A stretch of 33,284 nt of DNA, from assembly GCA_031275815.1 (NCBI GenBank), contig JAISOF010000017.1, positions 1 through 33,284 on the forward strand, given 5' to 3'. Position numbers and translations under genes: made by a program. Positions 21,938-31,271 of the stretch are shown piece by piece. Below the pieces are notes generated by a model. It searched no databases. It saw only the letters and a program-made list of their open reading frames with translations, and was not told the DNA's origin. The stretch's first letter is position 1. Every line of letters starts with the position of its first letter. This DNA is from Candidatus Nomurabacteria bacterium. GTDB lineage: Bacteria; Patescibacteriota; Saccharimonadia; Saccharimonadales; Saccharimonadaceae.

Positions 21938-24900
21938 ATGATGATAAAAGCGCTAAACAAGCATAATATTAATTTTAGGCTGTTAGCCATGTCGGCGATA
22001 GGCGTGGCGGTGCTCGTCACGGCGGCGGTTTTTTTCGGCAAAAATCTCATCAAGACTGACAACGCCGGAGCCGCAGTTTATCAAACTTGGGCGTCCGCCG
22101 GTCAATACACTTGGACGGCACCTGCAGACGGCAGTTATCGTTTTGAGGCTTGGGGCGCACAAGGTGGCCACGCTTATGGCGGAAGCTCCAACGGCATTGG
22201 CGGAAAGGGCGGTTATGCCACCGGTACGTTATATCTGACCGCTGGGCAGACCGTTTATGTTTATGTGGGTGGACAGGGCTATACCGCCGGTCATAACGGC
22301 GTGGATCACTTGCATTTGGGTGGCGGTTATAATGGCGGTGGCGGCTCTTGGGGGGCGCCGGTTGGATTTAATGTGGGCGCTGGAGGTGGTGGCGCTTCCG
22401 ACATCCGAACCTCCACCGATTTGAACGACCGCGTGATTGTGGCTGGTGGTGGAGGCGGATCGGGCGGGCTGGCAGAATGGGGCAGTTTGTCATTTTCACC
22501 ACGCGCCGATGGCGGGATGGGCGGAGTTGGCGGAGCGACGCAAGGTCAAAATCAAGGCACGGGGCACGGCGGTGGCCCCGGCACCGACTCGGCAGGTGGC
22601 GCGCCCGGTCAGAGCACTAAGCCAAGTAGTCCGGGCAGTAATGTCAACAAATATTGCACTTCAGGCACTGGCGGCGGAGGCGGTGGTGGCTGGTATGGTG
22701 GTGGCGGTGGCTCCGGCGGCAGTATGACCTCAGCTTCGGTTGGTAATTTTTCCTCACAAGCCGCCACCAACGCTTACACTTATGCCGGTACGTTTGGCTC
22801 CGGCGGTGGTGGGGGCGCGGCGCAAGGTTATCGCGAAAACTGTTATTATCCCGAACCCGGCTCCGGTGGTGGTGGCGGCTCCAGCTATGTCACCCCAACA
22901 GCCACTTTTGCCGAAACCATTAGCGGCGCCAACCTGATGCCCGCCGCCAACGCCACCGGCGACAACCAAACTGTCGGCAACTCCGGCGGCGGCTTTGTGC
23001 GCATCGCCGACGCCAACCCGCGCATCATCTCCGTATCTCGCAAATACATCCCCACCGTCGGCGGCGTGGAAGTCACGATTTATGGAGAATGTTTGGATAG
23101 CAACACCAAAATTTATGTGGACGGCGTGGAAGCGCCCGTCAACAGCGTCAGTGCGGACGGCAAACAAATCGTCATCACCGCTCCAGCGCACGTTGCCGGC
23201 GAAGTGGATGTGTCGGCCGGCGACGCCTCTGGCACCATTTTTAGCACCTTACCCAAAGCCTTTGTGTACGACGACATCAAAATCTTCAGCATCTCGCCGG
23301 ATTACGGTCACGTCAGCGGCGGCACAGTTGTGAAAATCACCGGTCAATATTTTACGGAAAACGCCACCGTCACCATGGACGGAATTCCAGCCACCGTTGA
23401 CAGCGTCAGCGCGGACGGCACCTACATCTTGATTGCCACACCGCCGCACGCCGCCGGCAAAGTCGACGTCACAGTCACCGACACCACCGGTGTCGCCACC
23501 TTGTCCGACGCTTATACTTATTATGATGACATTTCGATGGCCATTCACTCCGTCACGCCCAGTTCCGGTCCGGAAGCCGGCGGCACTGAAGTCACCATCA
23601 CTGGCATTTCTTTCGGTTCGCGCCCATTTGACCAAGAGGATTACAGTTATACCACTTGCACTTATCAGACTTTTACCGCTGAATCTGATGGTCCGTATGA
23701 ACTAAATGTTTGGGGCGCGTCCGGCGGGGCAAGTAACGGTTATTCTGGTGTTTATAACCTTGGTGGCAAAGGAGGTTATAGCGTCGGCACCGTCAACCTC
23801 GTCGCAGGCGACAATCTATATATCTATATCGGGGCACCCGGAACAACCCCAGCAAAACAAAGCACAGCCAGTGGCGGATGTAACGGTGGTGGCACCGCTT
23901 CCAGAGGTGGTGGCGCGGGCGGTGGTGGCACCGACATTCGAACCGTAGTTGGCTCACTCTATAGCAGGATAATTGTCGCTGGTGGCGGAGGTGGCGGAGC
24001 TTCAGACACTTCTGGCACAGGTGGAGTTGGTGGGGGACTATCTGGAGGTACAGGTGGAAATGGAAATACATCCCTACATGGAAGTGGAGGTGGTCAGTCC
24101 TCACCCGGCAGTAGAGGGTCTAATAATCCGGGCACGGGATACACCAACCCCACTAACGGCTACTTTGGCTCTGGCGGATCCGGTGGAACTGGTCCGCTGA
24201 ACGGGGAAGGAACGGCATACACTTACGGCGCAGGTGCCGGTGGTGGTGGTTGGTATGGTGGGGGTGGCGGCGTTGGCTCAGTCAATGATGGTGGCGGCGG
24301 CTCAGGCTATATCTTGACTGCCGATTCATATAAGCCCTCCGGTTACCTCCCAACCAGCAAATACTACCTCCAAAATGCCGCAACCTATGCCGGCAACACT
24401 AGCTTCCCCGCCCCAGCTGGCGGCAATGAAACCGGCCACTCCGGCAACGGCTATGCCCGCATTCGCCACCCGGTCGCCGATGCCATCAAATTCGGCAACG
24501 CTGACACTGGTTATGCCAACTGCCAAATTATCAGCTGGACCGACACCGAAATCAAATGCACCACCACCAAACACGTGGCAAGCTTGGTTGACGTCGTCGC
24601 CGCCAATGAAACCGAATCCGCCACTGCTTTTGATGCTTATGAATATCTGGTCGAGCCCTATTCCATAACCGCCGTCACGCCGAACACCGGACCGACTTAT
24701 GGCGGCACCGAAGTCACCATCACCGGATCGCTCTTCACCGAAAACACCCACGTGATTATCGGCGGTCAAGAAGTACCCGTGACTCTCGTCGATTCCGGCA
24801 CCATCAAAATCACCACGCCCCCACACTTGCCTGGACCAGTGGACATCATCATTTATGACGACAACGGCAGCGCAACCATGGAAAACGCCTTCACCTATCT

Positions 24901-27900
24901 CCCCATGACCGTCACCAACCTCACGCCCGACAAAGGTTGGGTCGGTGGCGGCACCGCAGTCACCATCACCGGCACCTATTTCACCGCGAACACCAAAGTC
25001 CAAGTGGACGGCGTTGAAGCGACCGTCCAAACGGTCAACGGCAGTGGCACCAGCTTGACTTTCATCACTCCCGTTCACGCGGATCCTGAGCTAGTGGGAG
25101 TTTTGGTTTATGACGATTACAATGACGTGTTTTTGGAGGACGCTTACACTTATGAGCTGATGAGTGCGACCAGTCTTTCACCAACCTATGGTCCGGAAGG
25201 TGGCGGCATTTCAGTCACCATCACCGGAAAATACTTCAACAGCTCCACTAGGGTGAAAGTGGATGGTACCTCCGTTAGTGTCAATACCATCAATTCTGCC
25301 GGTACCGAACTAACCATCACCATGCCCGCACACGTCGCCGGCACAGTTGATGTGGAAATTTATGACGATTATACCACCGCCACTCTCCAATTTGAATACA
25401 AAGCCATGACCATCCTCAGCCTGACGCCGAATTACGGGCACACCAGCGGTGGCACCGAAGTCACCATCAGCGGATTGTACATGACGACCAACACCAAAAT
25501 CAAGTTCGACGGACTGGAAGCCACCTTTGTTTCGCTCAGCCCCGACGGCACCACGATGGTGGTGCGCACGCCGGCGCACGTGGCGGAAACTGTGGACGTG
25601 GTGGCGGACAACAGCGTTATCACATCGACCATCGAAAACGGCTTCACTTATTATGACGAAACCGGTTTGACCGTGCTCAGCATCACGCCGGACAATGGTC
25701 CGACTACTGGCGGAACGGAGGTGACTATTCGGGGGATTTATTTTGGCAACGAACGACCCGTCGCTCCAACAGCTAAAGCCTTTGACTTTGTCAGCGGTTG
25801 CGCAGCTCAAGAATTTACAGCTCCAATCAGCGGAGATTACAACCTTGAGGTTTGGGGCGCCGAAGGAGGTTATCGTAGTAGTGCGGATTATGGCGGTAAT
25901 GGCGGTTATTCTACCGGTGTCGTAACCTTAAACGCCGGAGAAAAACTTTATGTGTATGTAGGTGGCTCGGGTAGAACTGGCGGCACATCTGGCGGATGCA
26001 ACGGTGGCGGGTCCAGAAGCTCTTATTACGGCGGCGGCGGAGCAACTGACATTCGATTGTCAAATGGTGCTTGGAATTTGTCAGCTAGTTTGTACTCAAG
26101 AATTATCGTGGCTGGCGGTGGCGGTTCAGATGGCGCTACTAATAGAGCCGGCGGTTTCGGCGGCGGTCTCACCGGTGAGTCTCGATCTAACGGCCTCGGT
26201 ACTGGCGGTGGTGGCGCAACGCAAAGTGCTGGCGGAAGTGGCGGCAACAGCAATAGTGGAACATTCGGTATTGGTGGAACTGGACTGTATCGTTCAAATG
26301 GCTATGGTGGTGCCGGTGGTGGTGGCTGGTACGGTGGCGGAGGTGTTTACCCAGACGCCAGTGCTGATGACGATCGTGGTGGCGGTGGCGGTTCTGGATA
26401 TGTTTTGACCGCCACATCAACCAAGCCAAGTGGCTACGCTCCCGATAGCAAATATTATCTGTCATCAGCAAGTACAGTTGGTGGAAATACATCATTCAAA
26501 TCCCCAACTGGCACGGACGAAACAGGGCACACTGGTGATGGGTTTGCCAGAATTACTTATAGTGGCTTCGTGACAGACGCAATTAAATTTGGCACAACCA
26601 ACTCCAACTATGCAACCTGCAACATCATCAGCTGGACCGACACCGAAATCAAATGCACCACCTCCGCCCACAAAGCCGAGCTCGTGGACGTCATCGTGGA
26701 GGGCAGCACCGACTCCGACACCTTGCCACAAGCCTATACCTACACCCGATCCGGCTACAACGTCGGCGATGATGGCGACAGTGACGGCGACGGCGATAAC
26801 AACGGCATTTTGCACGAAAGTGGCCCCACGATGGGTGGTACCGAAGTCACCCTCACCGGCACCTACTTTGACAGCCAAACGAGGGTGAAAATCGGTGGTA
26901 TTGAAGTCACGCCAACCTATCTCAGCCCAGACGGCACCACTATGAAATTCACCACACCCCCGCACGCTAGTGGAGTGGTAGACATTATAATTTTTGACAA
27001 CGACTCTTCCACAGCCCTGACTGGTGCCTTCACTTACATCCCGCTAAACGTAACCAGCATGACACCGACCAGCGGACCGGTTTCTGGCGGCACCACCTTG
27101 ACTTTCACCGGACAAAGTTTCACTTCCGGCACCAAAGTCAAAATTGATAGTGCCGAAGTTGCAGTAGTCAGTATCAATTCCGCCGGCACCGAAATGACGG
27201 TCACCACCCCAGCCCATTCCGCTGGTGAAGTTGACGTCCAAGTTTATGATGATTTTGACTCCTATATCTTAAAATACACCTACCACGAAATCCAAGTCAC
27301 CTCCATCACCCCCAACTACGGTCCCACCATTGGTGGCACAGCCATCACCATCAACGGCGAACACTTCGATAGCAATACTAAAGTGAAAATTGACGGCGTA
27401 GACGTCACACCCACCGTCAGCCCCGACGGCAAAACAATAACCGTCGTCGCGCCACCACACGCCGCCGGTCCAGTTGACATCGTAGTTTACGACAATTACA
27501 CCACCATCACCAAAGAAGACGCCTTCACTTATTATGAAAATATTTCCCTCACCCCCCTCACCATCTCCCCAACTTACGGTCCCGTGATTGGAGGCACCGA
27601 AGTCACAATCACCGGTATTGCGTTTGGCGACCAAACTGGCACCGCCAAACTCGGCACCACAAGCTCCGGTTACGCTGATTGTAACGTCACCACATGGACC
27701 GACACCAAAATCATCTGCACCACATCGGCGCATGCTGAAGGTTTAGTGGATGTTGTAATTCAAATAAATCAGGAGAGTGGCACCCTCACCGGTGCCTATG
27801 AGTACGTCCCCGAAAACTACCACCCAACCCCATCCATCACATCCATCACCCCCGACGAAGGGCCCGAAACCGGCGGCACGCTCGTCACCATCACCGGTGA

Positions 27901-28717
27901 ACGCTTCGGTAGTACCGCTGAAACAGTTGAGCTCGGCACCGCCACCTCCGGTTACGCCACCTGCACCATCATCAGCTGGACTGACACCGAAATTCAGTGC
28001 ACCACCTCCGCCCACACCGCCGGCATCGTCGACGTCAAAATCACCATCGGGGAGGACAGCACCACCTTGACCGACGCTTACACGTACACTCTCGAATCCT
28101 TCATCTCCGTCGGTTTCGTGAACGACCCCGCCTCGTCCTGCGGCCCGCAAACCAACTCCACCGTTGACTTCCAAATTATCAACCCCAGCTTCGCCAACAT
28201 CATCACCACTTCCGCTTGCATCACCTCTGTCGCGACCAACCATAACGGCTACATACTCTCCCTGTCCGCAACCGGCAACGACAGCTCTCTGATTTCCACC
28301 GCCAACCCTGCTGACAAAATCCCCTCCATTTCAAACAGCTTGACCAACCCCGCGCCTCTGTCCGCCGGCAGCTGGGGTTTCGCCCTGCCCAAATCCAATA
28401 TGCTCGCAAGCGACAGCACCACCCTCCTGCACAACGCTACCGGACTAACCGCAAACGGTTTCGATGCCACCTATACCTCCGTCAACCACGCAGACCTCTC
28501 CACCAGCCCCGCCCGACTGTACAAATTCGCCGGCGTCCCCACCCACCAAAACCCCGCCCTCCTCAAACAAACCTCCACCGCCACCATCGCCGACCCCTTT
28601 GACCCCGCCTCTGGCAACGACCCCACCGCCACATTCTTCGGCGTCGCCATCGGCCGCGAAACCCCCGACGGTATCTATACCACCACTGTCGTTTACACCA
28701 TTGAGTCAAGAAACTAA
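21938..28717 (+). CDS. giant secreted surface protein with glycine-rich and IPT/TIG domains
   Basis: This 2259-residue protein starts with a signal peptide or membrane anchor (about 1-46). A glycine-rich domain (about 47-355) has WTAPADGSYRFEAWGAQGG, DIRTS and RVIVAGGGGG, as in ALK-type glycine-rich domains. About 13 IPT/TIG beta-sandwich repeats follow from residue 361, each with GGTEVTITG- and HxAGxVDV-type motifs. Two of them, the third and the eighth, are split by further glycine-rich domains inserted at about 564-845 and 1276-1546. An Asp/Gly-rich linker (GDDGDSDGDGDNNG, about 1609-1622) may bind calcium. The last 200 residues form a separate beta-rich domain ending TTTVVYTIESRN, with no LPXTG motif. 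The design fits a long adhesin or stalk exposed on the cell surface; the ligand is unknown. Confidence 0.85.
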   Translation: MMIKALNKHNINFRLLAMSAIGVAVLVTAAVFFGKNLIKTDNAGAAVYQTWASAGQYTWTAPADGSYRFEAWGAQGGHAYGGSSNGIGGKGGYATGTLYLTAGQTVYVYVGGQGYTAGHNGVDHLHLGGGYNGGGGSWGAPVGFNVGAGGGGASDIRTSTDLNDRVIVAGGGGGSGGLAEWGSLSFSPRADGGMGGVGGATQGQNQGTGHGGGPGTDSAGGAPGQSTKPSSPGSNVNKYCTSGTGGGGGGGWYGGGGGSGGSMTSASVGNFSSQAATNAYTYAGTFGSGGGGGAAQGYRENCYYPEPGSGGGGGSSYVTPTATFAETISGANLMPAANATGDNQTVGNSGGGFVRIADANPRIISVSRKYIPTVGGVEVTIYGECLDSNTKIYVDGVEAPVNSVSADGKQIVITAPAHVAGEVDVSAGDASGTIFSTLPKAFVYDDIKIFSISPDYGHVSGGTVVKITGQYFTENATVTMDGIPATVDSVSADGTYILIATPPHAAGKVDVTVTDTTGVATLSDAYTYYDDISMAIHSVTPSSGPEAGGTEVTITGISFGSRPFDQEDYSYTTCTYQTFTAESDGPYELNVWGASGGASNGYSGVYNLGGKGGYSVGTVNLVAGDNLYIYIGAPGTTPAKQSTASGGCNGGGTASRGGGAGGGGTDIRTVVGSLYSRIIVAGGGGGGASDTSGTGGVGGGLSGGTGGNGNTSLHGSGGGQSSPGSRGSNNPGTGYTNPTNGYFGSGGSGGTGPLNGEGTAYTYGAGAGGGGWYGGGGGVGSVNDGGGGSGYILTADSYKPSGYLPTSKYYLQNAATYAGNTSFPAPAGGNETGHSGNGYARIRHPVADAIKFGNADTGYANCQIISWTDTEIKCTTTKHVASLVDVVAANETESATAFDAYEYLVEPYSITAVTPNTGPTYGGTEVTITGSLFTENTHVIIGGQEVPVTLVDSGTIKITTPPHLPGPVDIIIYDDNGSATMENAFTYLPMTVTNLTPDKGWVGGGTAVTITGTYFTANTKVQVDGVEATVQTVNGSGTSLTFITPVHADPELVGVLVYDDYNDVFLEDAYTYELMSATSLSPTYGPEGGGISVTITGKYFNSSTRVKVDGTSVSVNTINSAGTELTITMPAHVAGTVDVEIYDDYTTATLQFEYKAMTILSLTPNYGHTSGGTEVTISGLYMTTNTKIKFDGLEATFVSLSPDGTTMVVRTPAHVAETVDVVADNSVITSTIENGFTYYDETGLTVLSITPDNGPTTGGTEVTIRGIYFGNERPVAPTAKAFDFVSGCAAQEFTAPISGDYNLEVWGAEGGYRSSADYGGNGGYSTGVVTLNAGEKLYVYVGGSGRTGGTSGGCNGGGSRSSYYGGGGATDIRLSNGAWNLSASLYSRIIVAGGGGSDGATNRAGGFGGGLTGESRSNGLGTGGGGATQSAGGSGGNSNSGTFGIGGTGLYRSNGYGGAGGGGWYGGGGVYPDASADDDRGGGGGSGYVLTATSTKPSGYAPDSKYYLSSASTVGGNTSFKSPTGTDETGHTGDGFARITYSGFVTDAIKFGTTNSNYATCNIISWTDTEIKCTTSAHKAELVDVIVEGSTDSDTLPQAYTYTRSGYNVGDDGDSDGDGDNNGILHESGPTMGGTEVTLTGTYFDSQTRVKIGGIEVTPTYLSPDGTTMKFTTPPHASGVVDIIIFDNDSSTALTGAFTYIPLNVTSMTPTSGPVSGGTTLTFTGQSFTSGTKVKIDSAEVAVVSINSAGTEMTVTTPAHSAGEVDVQVYDDFDSYILKYTYHEIQVTSITPNYGPTIGGTAITINGEHFDSNTKVKIDGVDVTPTVSPDGKTITVVAPPHAAGPVDIVVYDNYTTITKEDAFTYYENISLTPLTISPTYGPVIGGTEVTITGIAFGDQTGTAKLGTTSSGYADCNVTTWTDTKIICTTSAHAEGLVDVVIQINQESGTLTGAYEYVPENYHPTPSITSITPDEGPETGGTLVTITGERFGSTAETVELGTATSGYATCTIISWTDTEIQCTTSAHTAGIVDVKITIGEDSTTLTDAYTYTLESFISVGFVNDPASSCGPQTNSTVDFQIINPSFANIITTSACITSVATNHNGYILSLSATGNDSSLISTANPADKIPSISNSLTNPAPLSAGSWGFALPKSNMLASDSTTLLHNATGLTANGFDATYTSVNHADLSTSPARLYKFAGVPTHQNPALLKQTSTATIADPFDPASGNDPTATFFGVAIGRETPDGIYTTTVVYTIESRN
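24530..24565 (+). repeat. 36-bp exact repeat, first copy
   Basis: This segment, coding for ISWTDTEIKCTT, is identical at nucleotide level to 26627-26662. The copies are 2097 bases (699 codons) apart, and a diverged third copy lies near 27971. Recombination between the two exact copies would delete five TIG repeats in frame. Confidence 0.85.
26627..26662 (+). repeat. 36-bp exact repeat, second copy
   Basis: Identical partner of 24530-24565, at the matching place in the eighth TIG domain, just after its inserted glycine-rich domain. The reading frame is the same. Confidence 0.85.
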
Positions 28718-28727
28718 ACTTCAAACA

Positions 28728-28789
28728 ACTGTATAAGATTTATACAAAACTATTGACTACTGTATAAAAATAGGCTAAAATTATACAGT
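28728..28789 (+). promoter_or_regulatory. fic promoter with paired operator-like palindromes
   Basis: TTGACT (28753-28758), a 17-base spacer and TAAAAT (28776-28781) lie eight bases before ATG 28790. ACTGTATAA occurs at 28728 and 28759, 31 bases apart. Each copy faces an inverse partner: TTATACA at 28740-28746 and TTATACAGT at 28781-28789. The first forms a tight 7-3-7 palindrome upstream of the -35; the second spans the spacer and -10 and reaches the start codon. This is a classic layout for repression, probably by the gene's own product. Confidence 0.65.
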
Positions 28790-29899
28790 ATGAATAACTT
28801 TAATCCACTAATTCCGCACAACACGCTTCAAAGCTTGCCTCCAGAAGTTGATTTTCATGATACTGACTTACTAGTGCTCGCCATGGAAACAATACGCTCA
28901 GTATCACAACTTCGGACGCGCCTGACGCTTAATAAGCGGTCAATCGCTAATACTTTAGATTTATTATCACCACTGTTTGTGCCAGAAGCCGTAGCTAGCT
29001 CTAGCATAGAAAATATCATCACGACAAACGACAGTGTTTACATAGCAAAAATAAAGGCAGAACGTGAATTAACTCCCGCCGAAAAAGAAGCGTTAAACTA
29101 CACTGAAGCTTTAATGCAAGGTGCGCGAATTGTAAATAAAAAAGGGTTTTTGGCCACCAACGATTATATTTTCTTACAAGAAATTTTAGAGCCAAAAAAG
29201 AAAGGTTTGAGAAATTACACAGGAACAACACTCACGAATCCCCACACCAAAAAAGTCTATTACACGCCACCAACGGGCAAGGCGTTAATCCGCGACATGC
29301 TGTCCAACTACGAAAAATACTATAACGACAAAGCCCCAATTGAAGAAATATATGCCAGAATGGCTATCTTGCATTATCAGTTTGAAGCAATCCACCCATT
29401 CGGGGATGGGAACGGCAGAACAGGGAGGATTCTGATGCCGTTATATTTGACTCTTCAAGGCGAATTGCCGGTACCCGTATTATTTATTAGCCAATATATT
29501 TTGGAACACCGAGATGAATATTATAAAAAGCTAAGAGAAGTTACAGAAAAAGGCGCATGGAAAAATTGGATTTTATTTATTATGTCAGCCACCAAAGAAC
29601 AAGCTGAGTACACATGCAAAATATTGGAACAAATACAAAAAAATATCAGCACGGTCAAACAGTTGTTGAAAGATAATTTCAAAAATATGTACTCTTCTGA
29701 ATTAGTAGATTTTTTGTTTTCAATGGCTTACTTCACTGAAAAACAGTTTATGGAAGAACTGAAAATTAGTCGTGCAACCGCACATAAATATCTTATTTTA
29801 TTAACGGAGAAAAAAATCATAGAAAAAAAGAAACAAAGTGGTAGGAACAGGTACTTATACGTCAATCCAAAATACATAAATATCTTACTTGGCGTTTAA
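28790..29899 (+). CDS. Fic-family AMPylase-type protein with C-terminal winged helix
   Basis: Fic enzymes transfer AMP or related groups to protein hydroxyls. The 369-residue protein has a Fic N-terminal domain and the complete active-site motif HPFGDGNGRTGR (202-213). It also has the inhibitory motif S-x3-E-N (SSSIEN, Ser70 to Asn75) before the catalytic core, which marks class II Fic proteins that hold themselves inactive. The C-terminal 90 residues (EELKISRATAHKYLILLTEKKIIEKKKQ) form a winged helix-turn-helix that could bind DNA. Low GC content and the self-contained promoter suggest an accessory gene. No antitoxin-like small gene is beside it, which fits the built-in inhibition. Confidence 0.88.
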   Translation: MNNFNPLIPHNTLQSLPPEVDFHDTDLLVLAMETIRSVSQLRTRLTLNKRSIANTLDLLSPLFVPEAVASSSIENIITTNDSVYIAKIKAERELTPAEKEALNYTEALMQGARIVNKKGFLATNDYIFLQEILEPKKKGLRNYTGTTLTNPHTKKVYYTPPTGKALIRDMLSNYEKYYNDKAPIEEIYARMAILHYQFEAIHPFGDGNGRTGRILMPLYLTLQGELPVPVLFISQYILEHRDEYYKKLREVTEKGAWKNWILFIMSATKEQAEYTCKILEQIQKNISTVKQLLKDNFKNMYSSELVDFLFSMAYFTEKQFMEELKISRATAHKYLILLTEKKIIEKKKQSGRNRYLYVNPKYINILLGV

Positions 29900-29911
29900 T
29901 CTTTCACAACG

Positions 29912-29920
29912 TGATATAAT
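29912..29920 (+). promoter_or_regulatory. extended -10 promoter of ruvA
   Basis: TGA-TATAAT (-10 at 29915-29920) ends six bases before ATG 29927, only 15 bases after the fic stop codon. A leaderless mRNA is predicted. Confidence 0.65.
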
Positions 29921-29926
29921 TACTCC

Positions 29927-30496
29927 ATGATTGCACACATTTTTGGAAAAGTGGTGGAAAAGTTCGGCGACAGCGTGATTGTCGACGTCGGCGGCGTGGG
30001 ATACGAAATCACGCTTTCCGCGCCGGATTTTGAGAAATATTTGTTGAATGACGAGGCGAAAATCTTCACTTATCACCACGTGCGCGAACAGAGCGAGGAG
30101 CTGTTCGGCTTTTCGTCGCTCGCCGCGAAAAAATTGTTTGAACTTTTGATTTCCGTGCAAGGCGTCGGACCGAAAGCCGGCATGGCGATTTTGTCCATCG
30201 GAAACAGCGAACAAGTCCGAAACGCCATCGCAAACAGCGACGCCGCCTTCATTGGCAAAGCCACTGGCGTCGGCAAAAAAACCGCCGAGCGGGTGATTGT
30301 GGATCTGAAAGACAAAGTCGGACTGCCCACTGCCTATGCCACCGGTGGCATCCAAACCGCCCTCAACACTTCTGACGAAGCATTGGAAGCCCTGATGGCA
30401 CTAGGCTTCACCCTGAACGACGCCACCCTCGCCCTGAAAACCGTCCCAACCAATTTAAGCGTGGAAGACCGCATCCGACTGGCACTCAAAAACTAG
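29927..30496 (+). CDS. ruvA: Holliday junction branch migration protein RuvA
   Basis: RuvA binds four-way DNA junctions and loads the RuvB motor. The 189-residue protein has the N-terminal OB-fold (MIAHIFGKVVEKFGDSVIVDVGGVGYEI). Two helix-hairpin-helix motifs follow: FELLISVQGVGPKAGMAIL (about 70-88) and FIGKATGVGKKTAERVIVDLKDKV (about 105-128). Domain III, which contacts RuvB, is at the end (EALMALGFTLNDATLAL). Length is typical. No ruvB or ruvC lies next to it in this window. Confidence 0.95.
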   Translation: MIAHIFGKVVEKFGDSVIVDVGGVGYEITLSAPDFEKYLLNDEAKIFTYHHVREQSEELFGFSSLAAKKLFELLISVQGVGPKAGMAILSIGNSEQVRNAIANSDAAFIGKATGVGKKTAERVIVDLKDKVGLPTAYATGGIQTALNTSDEALEALMALGFTLNDATLALKTVPTNLSVEDRIRLALKN

Positions 30497-30605
30497 CCCG
30501 CAATGCAGGATATCTTTATGTTAACACAAGCACAACGAAAAGTCAAGCGTCGCGTTTTGTGATGTTTGGTCATACAATAATAACCAAGCAAGAAAGGGTG
30601 AGCAA

Positions 30606-31271
30606 ATGTCACAAACTCCGCTTATGGTGCTGACGAATATCCACAAGTCTTATAAAACCGATGTGGTTCTGCGAGATGTCGATTTGAAGATTGAAACGGG
30701 GGAGTTCGTGGTGCTGATGGGGCCGAGTGGCAGTGGCAAGAGCACTTTGCTCAACATTTTGGGTGGGTTGGACAAGCCGAGCGCTGGGGTGGTTTTGGTG
30801 GACGGAGCGGATATCACGAAATTGTCCGACCGCAAGTTGTCGGAGTTTCGCAACCAGACGATTGGGTTTGTATTTCAGTTTTTCTATTTGCAACCATTCC
30901 TCAGCGTTGCGGAAAATATCGCTTTGCCGCTGATTCCCGCCAAAGTGCCGAAAAAAACGCGCGTCAAAATGGCAGAAGAAGTCGCCGAAAAAGTAGGGCT
31001 AAAAGAAAAGTTGCGCAGCCTGCCAAAACAGCTTTCCGGTGGCGAAATCCAACGCGTAGCAATTGCGCGCGCGATTACCAATCGTCCGAAAATTATTATT
31101 GCAGATGAACCAACCGGTAATCTTGACCACGCCAACAGCCTGAATGTCATCAAGCTTTTCAGGCAGATTTGCAAACAAAGTGGCTCAACGCTCATTGTCG
31201 CTACTCATGACGAAGAAATCGCAAATGTGGCTGACCGCACATTGAAACTAAAAGACGGGAGACTGATATGA
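30606..31271 (+). CDS. ABC transporter ATP-binding protein (MacB/LolD type)
   Basis: This 221-residue ATPase has Walker [10 protein letters not shown] (39-47), Q-loop Gln91, signature LSGGE (143-147), Walker [13 protein letters not shown] (Asp167, Glu168) and switch His201. The GNLD ending and short length are typical of the MacB/LolD/FtsE branch, which works with FtsX-fold permeases in mechanotransmission rather than transport through the membrane. GGGTGA at 30597-30602 serves as ribosome-binding site four bases before the ATG. TACAAT (30573-30578) is a possible -10. Its stop overlaps the permease start (ATGA). Confidence 0.92.
   Translation: MSQTPLMVLTNIHKSYKTDVVLRDVDLKIETGEFVVLMGPSGSGKSTLLNILGGLDKPSAGVVLVDGADITKLSDRKLSEFRNQTIGFVFQFFYLQPFLSVAENIALPLIPAKVPKKTRVKMAEEVAEKVGLKEKLRSLPKQLSGGEIQRVAIARAITNRPKIIIADEPTGNLDHANSLNVIKLFRQICKQSGSTLIVATHDEEIANVADRTLKLKDGRLI

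Noticed and set aside
22155-22920. Glycine-codon-rich tandem pattern as a CRISPR or minisatellite
   Set aside because: The repetition is GGN codon usage in a glycine-rich domain. There are no constant repeat and spacer units, and no CRISPR array was seen anywhere in the window.
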